Assembly (NCBI GenBank): GCA_049194865.1
Contig: JBLZWL010000116.1
Coordinates: forward strand, 62,001 to 126,000
Length of the DNA stretch: 64,000 nt
Direction: 5' to 3'
From: Myxococcus terminator_A
GTDB lineage: Bacteria > Myxococcota > Myxococcia > Myxococcales > Myxococcaceae
In this document: piece by piece, positions 25,372-34,024 of the stretch
How the letters are laid out: the number at the start of each line of letters is the position of its first letter
How positions within the stretch are numbered: the first letter of the stretch is position 1
The notes under the pieces: generated by a model
Seen by the model: the letters and a program-made list of their open reading frames with translations, nothing else
Databases searched by the model: none
Told to the model about the DNA's origin: nothing
Made by a program: the position numbers and the translations under genes

Positions 25372-25887
25372 ATGATGAAGGCCAGAACGATGATGTGGAC
25401 GTGGGTGCTCGGCGCCGTGCTCGCGCAGGGATGCGCGGGCAGTCAGACAACGGTTTCCCCACGGACAAGGAGCGAGACGAACATGACGAAGCGTGTGCAG
25501 GGACCTTTCGACATCAAGATGAAGCCCCTGGCGCCGGACGAAGGCGCGGCGGCGTCGCCCTTCGGACGGATGTCCATCGACAAGCGGTACCACGGCGACC
25601 TGGAGGGCACGGGCGTGGGCCAGATGCTCGGGACGATGGATGACGGCCAGTCGGGCGCCTACGTCGCGCTGGAGCGCGTCACCGGCAGCCTCCAGGGCCG
25701 CAAGGGCAGCTTCTCCATCCATCACACCGGCCGCATGACGCGCGGCGCGCCCGACCTCACCATCCTCGTCGTCCCCGACTCCGGAACCGACGAGCTCAAG
25801 GGGCTCACCGGCTCCATGCAGATTCAAATCGACGAGAAGGGCGGCCACACCTACGTGTTCGAGTACGCCCTCCCGGACGCGCCCTGA
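25372..25887 (+). CDS. DUF3224 lipoprotein
   Basis: A 171-residue protein. A short signal peptide 'MMWTWVLGAVLAQGC' suggests lipid attachment at the cysteine. The mature part is DUF3224 (avidin-like/allene-oxide-cyclase barrel type): 'GPFDIKMKP', 'RMSIDKRYHGDLEGTGVGQML', 'GAYVALERVTGSLQGRKGSF', 'TRGAPDLTILVVPDSGTDEL'. Most family members are cytoplasmic, so an exported form is slightly unusual; an internal ATG at 25483 ('MTKRVQGPFDIKMKP') would give the usual cytoplasmic version. GAGGGG precedes the ATG at 25372. Divergent from the AraC regulator. Confidence 0.85.
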   Translation: MMKARTMMWTWVLGAVLAQGCAGSQTTVSPRTRSETNMTKRVQGPFDIKMKPLAPDEGAAASPFGRMSIDKRYHGDLEGTGVGQMLGTMDDGQSGAYVALERVTGSLQGRKGSFSIHHTGRMTRGAPDLTILVVPDSGTDELKGLTGSMQIQIDEKGGHTYVFEYALPDAP

Positions 25888-25905
25888 GTCCCGGGCCTGG
25901 GCCGC

Positions 25906-26505
25906 TCAGCGCAGGACGGAGCGGCCCGCCTTCAGCTCTTGATGGAGCGCATCACCGAGGATCACCTGTCCATCCTCGCTGAGGATGTGGGGCTGGAGCA
26001 CCGTCGCGAAGTCGCCGATGACGGCCTCCGGCTTCACCTCCCGCCAGGACTCGTCGTCTGAGATGAGCAGGCCCACCTCAAGCGCGCCGAACTCCACCTG
26101 GTGCCCATCTTCGATGAGCACCTTCGCGCTGAGCTTCCCGCTCACGCTCAAGGTGTCCTCGTCGAAGGAGTTGGCGTAGAGCACATTCTCCACCTCGAGG
26201 TTGCCCGTCACGCGCACCTCAGAGCCGCAGACCATGTCCCGCGCGCGCAGATGCCCCAGGACGTACAGCTTGGAGAAGTCATCCTCGTTGTAGAACTGGT
26301 CCGCGAGGCAGCCCGTCACCGTCAGGTTCCCCACGACGATGACGACTTCGTTGGGCTCCAGCTCCAAGTCCCCCTCGAACGTGAGGTCACTCTGGCGCAG
26401 CATGAACAGGAGGTCCTCATCGCCCTCGCTGAACGGCGTGTCGAGGAGGCTCTCCAGAATCATGTTCGCGCGAGCGCCGTCGATGGGGTCGAAGTTGTCA
26501 GCCAT
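25906..26505 (-). CDS. Bactofilin-like/polymer-forming protein, paralog of 13131-13745
   Basis: A 199-residue cytoplasmic protein. A helical, acidic N-terminus (1 to about 50) leads into solenoid turns: 'LTFEGDLELEPNEVVIVVGN', 'LTVTGCLADQ', 'LYVLGHLRARDMVCGSEVRV', 'TGNLEVENVLYANSF', 'LSVSGKLSAKVLIEDGHQV'. The pattern 'V.G.L....Y/F.L.VLG.L.A..' matches the protein at 13131, though end domains differ. The ATG at 26505 is preferred over a TTG three codons earlier. It converges on the DUF3224 gene with an 18-bp gap. Function unknown. Confidence 0.68.
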   Translation of the reverse strand: MADNFDPIDGARANMILESLLDTPFSEGDEDLLFMLRQSDLTFEGDLELEPNEVVIVVGNLTVTGCLADQFYNEDDFSKLYVLGHLRARDMVCGSEVRVTGNLEVENVLYANSFDEDTLSVSGKLSAKVLIEDGHQVEFGALEVGLLISDDESWREVKPEAVIGDFATVLQPHILSEDGQVILGDALHQELKAGRSVLR

Positions 26506-26595
26506 GCGAGGCAATCTAACGATCGCCCCCGGGGCCTCAAGCGCCCCGCGCCGTCACATCCTTCCAGGGCCGGGTGAGTGCTGGAGATTCAGCGC

Positions 26596-29055
26596 TTACT
26601 CACTTCGCAGGGCCACTTGCGGATCCACCCGGGTGGCCCGGTGCGCGGGCAACCAGGTGGCCAGCAGGGCCACGAAGGCCACCAGCAGCGACAGCGAGCC
26701 GAAGACGACGGGGTCCGTGGCGCTGACACCGAACAGCAGGCTGGACAGCACGCGCGTCAGTCCCCACGCCCCCACGAGCCCCAGCGCGACACCGCCGAGC
26801 GCCAGTCGCAGGCCCTGACCCAGCACCATGCGCAGCACGTCCGAGGGCTGGGCACCCAGCGCCATCCGGATTCCAATCTCCCGCGTGCGCTGCCGCGCCG
26901 TGTACGCCATGACGCCGGACAGGCCCACGCTGGCGAGCAGCAGGGACAGCACGGCGAACACCGCCACGAGCACGGACACGAAGCGAGGCCGCGCGGTGGA
27001 CTCCGTCACGCGCTGCTCCATCGTCCGCGTCACGCCCACGGGCAGGTCCTTGTCCAGCGACGCCACGACGGCGCGCACCGAGGCGGCGAGCGCCATCGGC
27101 TCGCCCTCCGTCCGGGCGACGAAGGACATGAGGAAGAGGGAGCGCTGGAGCGCGGGCAGGTACGCCTCCGGCCGCGTCTCCTGGGTGGGGCCGTCGTACC
27201 GCACGTCGCCCACCACGCCCACCACCGTGAGCCAGGGCGAGTCCGCATCACCCACGCGAATCCGCTGGCCCACCGGGTCTCTGTTCGGGAAGTGGAGCCG
27301 TGCGGCCGTCTCGTTCAACATCACCACGGGCTGTGACTCGCGCGTGTCGGTGCTCAGCACGTCACGCCCCTGGCGCACGGGGATGCCCAGCGACTCGAAG
27401 TAGCCGGGGGTGACGACCTGGAAGCCCACGTTCGTGCGCTCCTCGGGAGACGGCGTCGGACGTCCCTCGATGTCCAGGGCGAACCAGATGCTGGCACCTC
27501 CCAACGGAAGGTCCGTCACCGCGCCCGCGCTCCGCACTCCCGGAAGCGCCGACACGTGCTCCGCCACCTGCTGGAAGAAGGCCCCCTGGCGCGCCTCGTC
27601 CGGGTACTTCTCCTTCGGCAGCGCCAGGGACCACGTGAGCACGGACTCCTGGCGGAAGCCCGGGTCCACGTCCTGCAAGCGCCACAGGCTGCGCAGCAAC
27701 AGGCCCGCGCCGATGAGCAGCACCACCGCCAGCGCCACCTCTCCCACCACCAGCGCGCCGCGCGAGCGACCGCCGCCCACGAGCTTGCCGCCACCCGTCT
27801 GTCGCAGCACGCCATCGAGGTCCGGACGCGAGGCCTGGAGCGCGGGCAGCAGGCCGAAGAGGACGCCCGTGCCCAGCGCCATGCTCAGCGCGAAGGCCAG
27901 CACCCGTCCGTCCACGCGAACCTCGTCGAGCCGGGGCAGCTCCGCGGGCACCAGACTCAGCAGGCTGTCCATCCCCCAGACGGTGATGAGCAGGCCCAGC
28001 GCGCCCGCGAGCAGGCCGAGCAGCACGCTCTCCGTGAGGAGCTGTCGCATCATCCGCCCGCGTCCCGCGCCGAGCGCCGCGCGCACCGCCATCTCCTGAC
28101 GCCGCGCGGATGCGCGCACCAGGAAGAGGTTGGCCACGTTCGCACAGGCGATGGCCATGACGAGTCCCACCGCCGCCAGCAGCACCCACAGCACCGGTCG
28201 CACGTCGCCGAGAATCTGCTCGCGCAGCGGCACCAGGATGATGCCGGAGTGGAGGTTGCTCTCGGGGTATGCCTGCTCCAACCGCTGGGCGACGGCGCTC
28301 ATCACCGCGCTCGCGCGCTCCATCGTCACGCCGGGCTTCAGCCGCCCGAGCACGCGCAGGTAGGTGGTGCTCCGGGACTGGCTGAGGTCCAGCGTCCAAT
28401 CCGAGCCGAGCTGGGGAATGTCGTGCGAGGGCGCGGGGAGCCAGAGCTCGGGTGCATCCGCGGGCGTGGACGCCGTCGGTCCGATGTTGGGAAGCGTGAA
28501 GCGCTCCGGCATCACCCCGACGACCTGGTAGCCCCGGTCATCAAGGCGCACGTCACGACCGATGATGCGCGGGTCCGCGCCGAAGCGGCGCTTCCACAGC
28601 GCGTGGCTCAGCACCACGACGTGGCGAGGCCCTGTCTCCCCGGCGACGGGCTGGAACGCGCTGCCCAGCACCGCCGGCACTCCGAGCACCTGGAAGTAGT
28701 TGGTGGACACGCTGGCGCCGCGCAGGCGCTCGGGCGTGCCATCGCCCGACAGGCTGACGCTCACGTGGGAGAACGCCGCGAGCTGCTCGAACACGTCGCC
28801 CTGTGCACGCCAGTCGAGGAAGTTGGCGGGCGCCACGGTCCACCGAGGGGTGCTCGGTGAGCGCGTCCAGGCCAGCACCAGCCGGTCCTGCTCGGGGAAG
28901 GGCAGGGGCGACAGCAGCACCGCGTTGACCACGCTGAAGATGGCGGTGTTCGCCGCGATGCTCAGCGCCAGCGTGAGCACCGCGACGACGGTGAACGCCG
29001 GATGCCTGGCGAGCATCCTCAGTGCGAGGCGAAGGTCTTGGGTGATGTCGGACAA
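26596..29055 (-). CDS. Orphan duplicated MacB/FtsX-type ABC permease (ADOP family)
   Basis: An 819-residue permease with two MacB_PCD plus FtsX units in one chain. An N-terminal helix ('FTVVAVLTLALSIAANTAIF') leads to a periplasmic domain and a three-helix FtsX domain ending 'FLVRASARRQEMAVRAALGA'. A second hydrophobic start (near 'GALVVGEVALAVVLLIGAGL'), periplasmic domain and FtsX domain follow, ending 'TARQRTREIGIRMALGAQP' and 'PAHRATRVDPQVALRSE'. This is the acidobacterial duplicated orphan permease pattern; no ATPase gene is adjacent. The TTG at 29055 with GGAGGGG upstream gives the usual 'SDITQDLRLALRML' N-terminus; no ATG fits. Substrate unknown. Confidence 0.88.
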   Translation of the reverse strand: MSDITQDLRLALRMLARHPAFTVVAVLTLALSIAANTAIFSVVNAVLLSPLPFPEQDRLVLAWTRSPSTPRWTVAPANFLDWRAQGDVFEQLAAFSHVSVSLSGDGTPERLRGASVSTNYFQVLGVPAVLGSAFQPVAGETGPRHVVVLSHALWKRRFGADPRIIGRDVRLDDRGYQVVGVMPERFTLPNIGPTASTPADAPELWLPAPSHDIPQLGSDWTLDLSQSRSTTYLRVLGRLKPGVTMERASAVMSAVAQRLEQAYPESNLHSGIILVPLREQILGDVRPVLWVLLAAVGLVMAIACANVANLFLVRASARRQEMAVRAALGAGRGRMMRQLLTESVLLGLLAGALGLLITVWGMDSLLSLVPAELPRLDEVRVDGRVLAFALSMALGTGVLFGLLPALQASRPDLDGVLRQTGGGKLVGGGRSRGALVVGEVALAVVLLIGAGLLLRSLWRLQDVDPGFRQESVLTWSLALPKEKYPDEARQGAFFQQVAEHVSALPGVRSAGAVTDLPLGGASIWFALDIEGRPTPSPEERTNVGFQVVTPGYFESLGIPVRQGRDVLSTDTRESQPVVMLNETAARLHFPNRDPVGQRIRVGDADSPWLTVVGVVGDVRYDGPTQETRPEAYLPALQRSLFLMSFVARTEGEPMALAASVRAVVASLDKDLPVGVTRTMEQRVTESTARPRFVSVLVAVFAVLSLLLASVGLSGVMAYTARQRTREIGIRMALGAQPSDVLRMVLGQGLRLALGGVALGLVGAWGLTRVLSSLLFGVSATDPVVFGSLSLLVAFVALLATWLPAHRATRVDPQVALRSE

Positions 29056-29259
29056 GGCCCCTCCGGGGCGAAGGCTGCGGCCCTGCTCGACGAAGCAAGG
29101 GCCGCGCCATCCCTCTACCAGAGAGCGCGTCGAGTGAAGGCCCGGGCTCGCCCGGTGTCGGGTTGCCCGACCCTGGGAAGTGGCTTCCCAGTTCCGGAAC
29201 ACCGCTCGGAGGGCCCACCGCCCTGTCCACGGGCCCGCGAGCACTCCGCCGCGCGACGC

Positions 29260-30135
29260 TCAGCGCAGGAAGCGGGTGAGGACCGCGAAGTCGTCCTGGC
29301 CGTGTCCCGCCTTCAAGGCCGCCTGGATGAGGGCGTCCATGGCTCGGGGAATGCCGTCGTGGATGCCGCGCTCCTTGCACAGGTCCAGCAGGTGCTGGAA
29401 CGCGACGTTGTGCGTCTCCAGCGTCGCCAGGGTCGCCTCGTCGGCGCCCAGCGTGTCCCGTTGGACGCGGGCGAACACGTCCGCCTCGGCGCCATCCACG
29501 ACAGGGGCGAGGGCCTTGGCGAACGTCGCCAACGTCGCGAGCGAGAGCTTCTCCGCGCGGCTGATGGCCACGGCCTGCAGCACGCCGAACAGGGAGCCCC
29601 ACATCTGGACGAGCAGCGCGCTGTCGAGCGCGGACGCATGGCCCACGTCCTCACCCACGTGCTGCGTGTTGCCGCCGAGCGCGAGCAGCGTGGTCCGGTG
29701 TTTCTCGAACAGCGCGGTGGGGCCCGCGTACAGGAGGGTGCCCTCGGGCAGGCCGATGAAGTCCGGGGTGCCCATGATGGCGCCGTCCAGGTAGTCGATG
29801 CCGTGCCGCCCCGCCCAGTCCGCCTGCTCGCGCGCGAGGGCAGGGGAGCCGGACGTCAACTGCACGAGCAGCTTGCCGCGCAGCTCCCGCGTCACCTCGT
29901 CCTGACGGAGCAGGTGGTCGCTGGTGTCGTAGTCATTCACGTTCACCACGACGAGGTCGGCGCTGTGCACCGCGTCTCGCACGCTCTCCGCGATGCGCGC
30001 GCCCAGCGAGGCGAGAGGCTCGACGCGGGCCCGCGTGCGATTCCAGACCGTCGTCGCATGTCCGCTCTTGAGGAAGGCCTTGATGAGGGCGGAGCCCATG
30101 CGGCCGGCGCCGATGACACTGATGGAAGGCTTCAT
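29260..30135 (-). CDS. NADP-dependent imine reductase-like oxidoreductase (6PGDH/HIBADH superfamily)
   Basis: A 291-residue protein with an N-terminal Rossmann domain, 'ISVIGAGRMGSALIKAF' (GxGxxG at 9-14) and 'VWNRTRARV' after the second strand, whose Asn-Arg-Thr favours NADPH. Further signatures are 'VNVNDYDTSD', 'DYLDGAIMGTPDFIGLPEGT' and the helical C-terminal domain starting 'ASALDSALLVQMWGSLFG'. The Asp171 position matches the catalytic residue of imine reductases rather than the lysine of 3-hydroxyisobutyrate dehydrogenases. It is the second gene of an operon with the SDR (23-bp gap), under a divergent AraC regulator. Natural substrate unknown. Confidence 0.83.
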   Translation of the reverse strand: MKPSISVIGAGRMGSALIKAFLKSGHATTVWNRTRARVEPLASLGARIAESVRDAVHSADLVVVNVNDYDTSDHLLRQDEVTRELRGKLLVQLTSGSPALAREQADWAGRHGIDYLDGAIMGTPDFIGLPEGTLLYAGPTALFEKHRTTLLALGGNTQHVGEDVGHASALDSALLVQMWGSLFGVLQAVAISRAEKLSLATLATFAKALAPVVDGAEADVFARVQRDTLGADEATLATLETHNVAFQHLLDLCKERGIHDGIPRAMDALIQAALKAGHGQDDFAVLTRFLR

Positions 30136-30158
30136 GTTCGTGTGTCTCCTGTCTCGAA

Positions 30159-30905
30159 TCAGAGCTGCGAGAGGCCGCCGTCGACGGGCAGCTCCGCGCC
30201 GGTGGTGAACGTCGCCTCGAAGCCGAGGAACAGCGCCGCGCGCGCCACCTCCTCCGCGGAGCCGATGCGCTTCATGGGGGTGATGTGCTCGCCCTCCTTC
30301 TCGAAGGCGGCCACCTCCTCGGGCGTCGCGCCGTGGACCCCCATCGTGGGCGTCCGCGTGAAGCCGGGGCTCAGCGCGTTGACGCGGATGCCTCGGGGCA
30401 GCAGCTCCGCGCCGAGCACTCGCACGAAGGACCGGACCGCCGCCTTCGCGCCCGAATAGGCGCTCATGCCCGGCGCACCGGACTCGTCCGCCACCGAGGT
30501 GGTGAAGACGAACGCCCCGCCTTCGCGGACGTGAGGCGCCAGCCGCTGCGCGGTGAAGAACGCGCCCTTGGTGTTGATGCCGAAGGTCTCGTCGTACTCG
30601 GCCTCCGTCACCTGCTCGAAGGGGCGCAGCCTCGCGTAGCCGGCGTTGATGAGGACGAAGTCGACCGCGCCCAGCGTCTCCTTCACGCGTGAGGCCAGCG
30701 CCTCGATGTCGCGAAGGCTCGCCGTGTCGGAGCGCACCACGTGTGCCCGGGGGCCCAGCTCCTTTCGCGCCGCGTCCAGGCCCTGCTCGTTGCGCCCGGT
30801 GAGCAGCACCTCCGCGCCCTCCGCGAGCAGCGCCTTCACCGTCGCGAGCCCGATGCCCGCCGTCCCCCCGGTGACCACCGCTTTCTTCCCTGAATACCTG
30901 CCCAT
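30159..30905 (-). CDS. Short-chain dehydrogenase/reductase (SDR)
   Basis: A 248-residue classical SDR: cofactor loop 'VTGGTAGIG' (11-19), 'INAGYA' (NAG at about 87-89), catalytic Ser137, Tyr150 and Lys154 ('SAYSGAK'), and the C-terminal 'GAELPVDGGLSQL'. Arg38 in 'LTGRNEQ' suggests NADP(H). The ATG at 30905 has GGAG eight bases upstream; an ATG two codons earlier sits too close to that RBS. It leads the SDR/imine-reductase operon. The divergent AraC gene at 31075 is the likely regulator. Substrate not predictable from the sequence. Confidence 0.92.
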   Translation of the reverse strand: MGRYSGKKAVVTGGTAGIGLATVKALLAEGAEVLLTGRNEQGLDAARKELGPRAHVVRSDTASLRDIEALASRVKETLGAVDFVLINAGYARLRPFEQVTEAEYDETFGINTKGAFFTAQRLAPHVREGGAFVFTTSVADESGAPGMSAYSGAKAAVRSFVRVLGAELLPRGIRVNALSPGFTRTPTMGVHGATPEEVAAFEKEGEHITPMKRIGSAEEVARAALFLGFEATFTTGAELPVDGGLSQL

Positions 30906-31053
30906 GTGCATGACTCCGGACCGCCTGGTTGGAGGCGTGGCCGCGCGGCGAGCGTCACCGCACGGCCACCTCGTGTTGGATGTGGGAAAGGAATACCGAC
31001 GGCCCTCGCGCGGGTCGCGCACGCGCGGATGTTTCGGGAGCACGAAAAGCCGG

Positions 31054-31075
31054 TGGCCCCTATATTCGGGGGCCA
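31054..31075. promoter_or_regulatory. Inverted repeat around a TATATT box at the AraC start codon
   Basis: TGGCCCC (31054-31060) and GGGGCCA (31069-31075) pair perfectly and enclose TATATTCG. TATATT (31061-31066) is a good -10 box and would start transcription at about 31073-31075, the AraC ATG itself. The motif is nearly the same as at 25332-25353. It could be an AraC operator over its own promoter or an mRNA hairpin hiding the GGGGG RBS. Confidence 0.5.
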
Positions 31076-31887
31076 TGAGCGAGCACGCCCGACGACGTCC
31101 TCGAATCAGCCTCGGTGTCGAGATGCGGGTGACGACCGTGGGCGACGTGCTGCACGCCGCCAGCGCGGACCACTTCATCAGCATCCACTCAGGCAAGCCC
31201 GTCCGGGTGGCCTGTCACTCCAGCCGCATCCAGTCGCTGCGCACGCGCGGGGATTTGAACCTGATGCCCGCGGGCGTGTCCGACACCTGGGTGGAGGACG
31301 ACGCGAGCACCGCCGTGGACCTGCGGCTGCCCCACTCGCTCTTGCGGATGGCCGCCGAGGACATGGGGTTGGATCCGGACCGGGTGGGGCTGGAGGAGCG
31401 CCACCACTTCCGGGACGAGCAGATAGAGCACATCGCCTGGGCGCTGGAGGCGGAGTACCGCGCGGACTTCCCCAACGGGCTGCTCTATCGGGAGAGCCTG
31501 GGCCTGGCGCTCGCCGCGCGGCTGCTGGCCCGGTACCGGACCGAGGCCGAGGTGCGCGGAGGCCTTGCCGCGCCCCAGCTCCAGCGAGTCACGGAGTACG
31601 TGGAGACGCACCTGGAGGAGGACCTCTCCCTCGCGTCCCTGGCCCGCGTGGCGGGTGTCAGCGCGTCGCACTTCAAGACACTCTTCAAGCGGTCCACGGG
31701 GCTGCCCGCCCACGAGTACGTGATTCAGCGACGGGTGGAGCGAGCTCGCACCCTGCTGCTGCGCGGGGAGCTGCCCACGGGACAGGTCGCCCTGGAGGCG
31801 GGCTTCTCCCACCAGAGCCACATGGCCCGGTGCATGCGTCGAGTCCTGGGAGTGACACCGGGCGCCATCGTCCGCTCGCGCGCATGA
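31075..31887 (+). CDS. AraC-family transcriptional regulator
   Basis: A 270-residue regulator with an N-terminal cupin-like effector region ('HFISIHSGKPVRVACHS', 'LNLMPAGVSDTWVEDD') and a C-terminal double HTH: 'DLSLASLARVAGVSASHFKTLFKRSTG' (two helices) and 'LPTGQVALEAGFSHQSHMARCMRRVLG'. It is divergent from the SDR/imine-reductase operon with 169 bp between starts. The ATG at 31075 lies within an inverted repeat that holds a -10-like TATATT, so autoregulation is likely and the mRNA may be leaderless (inference). Confidence 0.9.
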   Translation: MSEHARRRPRISLGVEMRVTTVGDVLHAASADHFISIHSGKPVRVACHSSRIQSLRTRGDLNLMPAGVSDTWVEDDASTAVDLRLPHSLLRMAAEDMGLDPDRVGLEERHHFRDEQIEHIAWALEAEYRADFPNGLLYRESLGLALAARLLARYRTEAEVRGGLAAPQLQRVTEYVETHLEEDLSLASLARVAGVSASHFKTLFKRSTGLPAHEYVIQRRVERARTLLLRGELPTGQVALEAGFSHQSHMARCMRRVLGVTPGAIVRSRA

Positions 31888-31934
31888 TTCCGCGTTGCCC
31901 GTGACGTGGGGCGCGGCGTAGAGCCGTGTCCACC

Positions 31935-32501
31935 ATGTCAGAGACGCCCAGCACGCGAATGCTCGCCCTGTTCCAGGCGAATGAGATCCACTTCGACTCC
32001 GCCGAGGACGCCTGGGCGCGCGCCGAACACCTCTCCCCCCTGTTGGGGTGGCTGACGGCACAGTTCCCCGATGAAGGGGCCTTCCAGACCTGCGCGGAGT
32101 GGCTGCGCCAGTGCGCCGAGCGCATCCCGGACGCGAAGCCCGCGGCGAAGCGGTTCGCCCAGGCCCGCTCGGGGGAGCATCCCCGGCAGGCGCACCTCGT
32201 CGCGAGCCAGCTGGGGGACCTTCGCAACGCGTCGGTTCTGGCCAGGAAGCCCGTCGCCGCCGCGTTCGCCGACGCCGCCAGCCACCTCGCGGAGGTGTGG
32301 GCCGCGGTGACGACGGGTGAAGTCGACGAGGAGACGGAGCCCTTCTCGCGGGCCAGGCAGGCCTCCCAGGCCATGGTGGCGGCCTGGCTTGGACATCAGG
32401 GCCTGGATTCCAAGGACAGCCCCTCGCGTCGGAAGGCCCAGGGGGAGCTGCTCGACCTCCTGCGTCAGGCCCGAACTTCGAGGGCCCTCGCGGAAACCTG
32501 A
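31935..32501 (+). CDS. Hypothetical helical protein
   Basis: A 188-residue soluble protein that I do not recognise. It is rich in Ala, Glu and Arg and predicted almost wholly helical, with no signal peptide, membrane helix or cysteine cluster ('HLSPLLGWLTAQFPDEGAFQ', 'FADAASHLAEVWAAVTTGEV'). Codon use matches its neighbours, which supports coding. The start is uncertain: ATG at 31935 or GTG at 31926, neither with a good RBS. It follows the AraC gene by 47 bp on the same strand and precedes a GFA gene by 68 bp. Confidence 0.6.
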   Translation: MSETPSTRMLALFQANEIHFDSAEDAWARAEHLSPLLGWLTAQFPDEGAFQTCAEWLRQCAERIPDAKPAAKRFAQARSGEHPRQAHLVASQLGDLRNASVLARKPVAAAFADAASHLAEVWAAVTTGEVDEETEPFSRARQASQAMVAAWLGHQGLDSKDSPSRRKAQGELLDLLRQARTSRALAET

Positions 32502-32569
32502 CATACTCCTGTCACTGACAGGGTTCATAACTCCCTCCATCCACACGCCGCACCGAGGAGAACCCCGCC

Positions 32570-33010
32570 ATGAGCGAGACCGCCCCCCAGAAGTCCCCCA
32601 CCCTCAAGACGTACGCCGGCGGCTGTCACTGCGGCGCCGTGCGCTTCGAGGCCGAGTTCGACCTCGCGGCGCCGGTGAACCGCTGCAACTGCACGGTCTG
32701 CACCAAGATGGGCGGCACGACGACCTCGGTTCCGCCCAGCCAGTTCCGTGTCACCAAGGGAGAGAGCGAGACGGGCGAGTACCGGGTGGGTGACAGCCCC
32801 AACTACCGCCGCTTCTGCAAGCACTGCGGCGTCCAGTGCTACGGCGGTGGCTTCGTCGAGGAGATGGGCGGCCACTTCCGCTCCATCAACCTGGGCTGCC
32901 TCGACGACGTGGACGTCTCCAAGCTCACCGTCCAGTACTGGGATGGCCGCTACGACAACTGGCAGGCCGGCCCGAGCAACCAGCCGTTCCCGTTGCGCGC
33001 CACCGCCTGA
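32570..33010 (+). CDS. GFA-family zinc protein (Mss4-like fold)
   Basis: A 146-residue protein of the glutathione-dependent-formaldehyde-activating-enzyme-like (GFA) family. The zinc cysteines are in place: 'GGCHCGAVRFEAEF' (Cys19, Cys21), 'NRCNCTVCTKMGG' (Cys39, Cys41, Cys44) and 'RRFCKHCGVQCYGGG' (Cys83, Cys86). Family members bind two structural zinc ions. Catalytic roles such as S-hydroxymethylglutathione formation are proven only for a few, so none is assigned here. A GAGG-containing stretch precedes the ATG and a strong hairpin follows the stop. Confidence 0.92.
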   Translation: MSETAPQKSPTLKTYAGGCHCGAVRFEAEFDLAAPVNRCNCTVCTKMGGTTTSVPPSQFRVTKGESETGEYRVGDSPNYRRFCKHCGVQCYGGGFVEEMGGHFRSINLGCLDDVDVSKLTVQYWDGRYDNWQAGPSNQPFPLRATA

Positions 33011-33020
33011 GTCGTCACTC

Positions 33021-33055
33021 CGAGCGTGTCGCCCACGGGGAGGGTGACACGCTCG
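33021..33055 (+). terminator. 14-bp hairpin after the GFA gene
   Basis: CGAGCGTGTCGCCC (33021-33034) pairs with GGGTGACACGCTCG (33042-33055) over 14 positions (13 Watson-Crick, one G-U) around a 7-base loop, 11 bp past the GFA stop. No U-tract, but the stem is very stable. Confidence 0.65.
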
Positions 33056-33088
33056 CGCGGGCCCGCGTCAGCGGCGGGCCACCGTCTC
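33050..33088 (-). repeat. 39-bp exact repeat, copy 1
   Basis: Identical over 39 bases to 36398-36436. It contains the 12-bp palindrome CGCGGGCCCGCG and, read on the minus strand, the codons for a 'ETVARR' stop, i.e. the last residues of the TetR gene at copy 2. Here there is no regulator gene attached, only this tail, next to the GFA terminator. Confidence 0.7.
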
Positions 33089-33160
33089 TCCCTTTGGGAA
33101 AGAGCCCCACTCCGTGCATGTCCGCGATGGTAGCCTTCCCATCTGGGAGGTCATGCACTC

Positions 33161-34024
33161 TTGCTCCAACTGTACAGATTGGCTCTCGCGCTCGCGCTCG
33201 CGTGGGGAGCTGTCGCGCGAGCCCAGCCGGCCACGGGGGCTCGCGTTGAGCGGAAGCGCTCGGTGACGATCGCCAGCACGCCCGTCGAACCGCTGCCCGT
33301 TGTCCATGTGGCGGGGGACACCCCGACGTTGTTCCTCTTCTCTTCACCCATCCAGAAGAAGACGCTGACCTTCGATGAGTCCCGGGTCCGCGTCCTGGAT
33401 GCGGGTGACCGCTCCGTCATCGTTCAGCCCGTGGCCAACCTTGGTGCCGGTGAACGTCAGGAACTCGGAGTCTTCTTCGCCGACGGTCGAGCGCCAGCAC
33501 GGGCCACCTTCGTCCTCGTGACCGACCCGGCCGACGTGGACTCTCGCATCGATGTGCAACGCCCGGAGCCGGATGCGACCTGCCAGCCCGTGGCCCAAGC
33601 ACCAGCACCGAAGCCGGAAGACTTCGTGCTGCTTGGCTACGTGGACGACACGGGAGTCACAGCGGTCAGCCTCGACGGAAAGATTGATGCTGGGAAGGGG
33701 CTTGGGTGGCACTCGGTCGTGGCCTTTCGTGGCAAGGATTGGATTCTGGCGGACGTGAACCTCTGGAACAGCTCCGACCGACCCTGGACACCACGCGAGG
33801 CGGTATTCGTGGGGCCCGTGGGCGCTCCTCTGCAGGGGCGGTTCGTATTGGCGGCGCGCGGTGCGATTCCTCCTGGCGGGGCTCGACGCGTCCTGGCGGT
33901 CGTGGAAGTGCCAAAGACGAAAGTGAATCTCGTCTTCACGCTGGAAGTGCGCGGGGATGAAGGACGTCATCTCACGATTCCGGACGTCCGCTTCCCGAAG
34001 CCCGTTTCGAGGGGCTCTCAATGA
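33161..34024 (+). CDS. DUF2381 protein (myxobacterial, kinase-linked)
   Basis: A 287-residue exported protein with signal peptide 'LYRLALALALAWGAVARAQP'. The mature part is a DUF2381 (Myxococcus paralogous family) protein: 'PVVHVAGDTPTLFLFSSPI', 'VRVLDAGDRSVIVQPVANLG', 'LGVFFADGRAPARATFVLVT' and a late 'LADVNLWNSSDRPWTPREAVF'. Members of this family usually sit next to Ser/Thr kinases; here the stop overlaps the kinase start by 4 bp. The start is a TTG at 33161 with GGGAGG 10 bases upstream. Predicted periplasmic or outer-envelope, possibly presenting a signal to the kinase (inference). Confidence 0.85.
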   Translation: MLQLYRLALALALAWGAVARAQPATGARVERKRSVTIASTPVEPLPVVHVAGDTPTLFLFSSPIQKKTLTFDESRVRVLDAGDRSVIVQPVANLGAGERQELGVFFADGRAPARATFVLVTDPADVDSRIDVQRPEPDATCQPVAQAPAPKPEDFVLLGYVDDTGVTAVSLDGKIDAGKGLGWHSVVAFRGKDWILADVNLWNSSDRPWTPREAVFVGPVGAPLQGRFVLAARGAIPPGGARRVLAVVEVPKTKVNLVFTLEVRGDEGRHLTIPDVRFPKPVSRGSQ

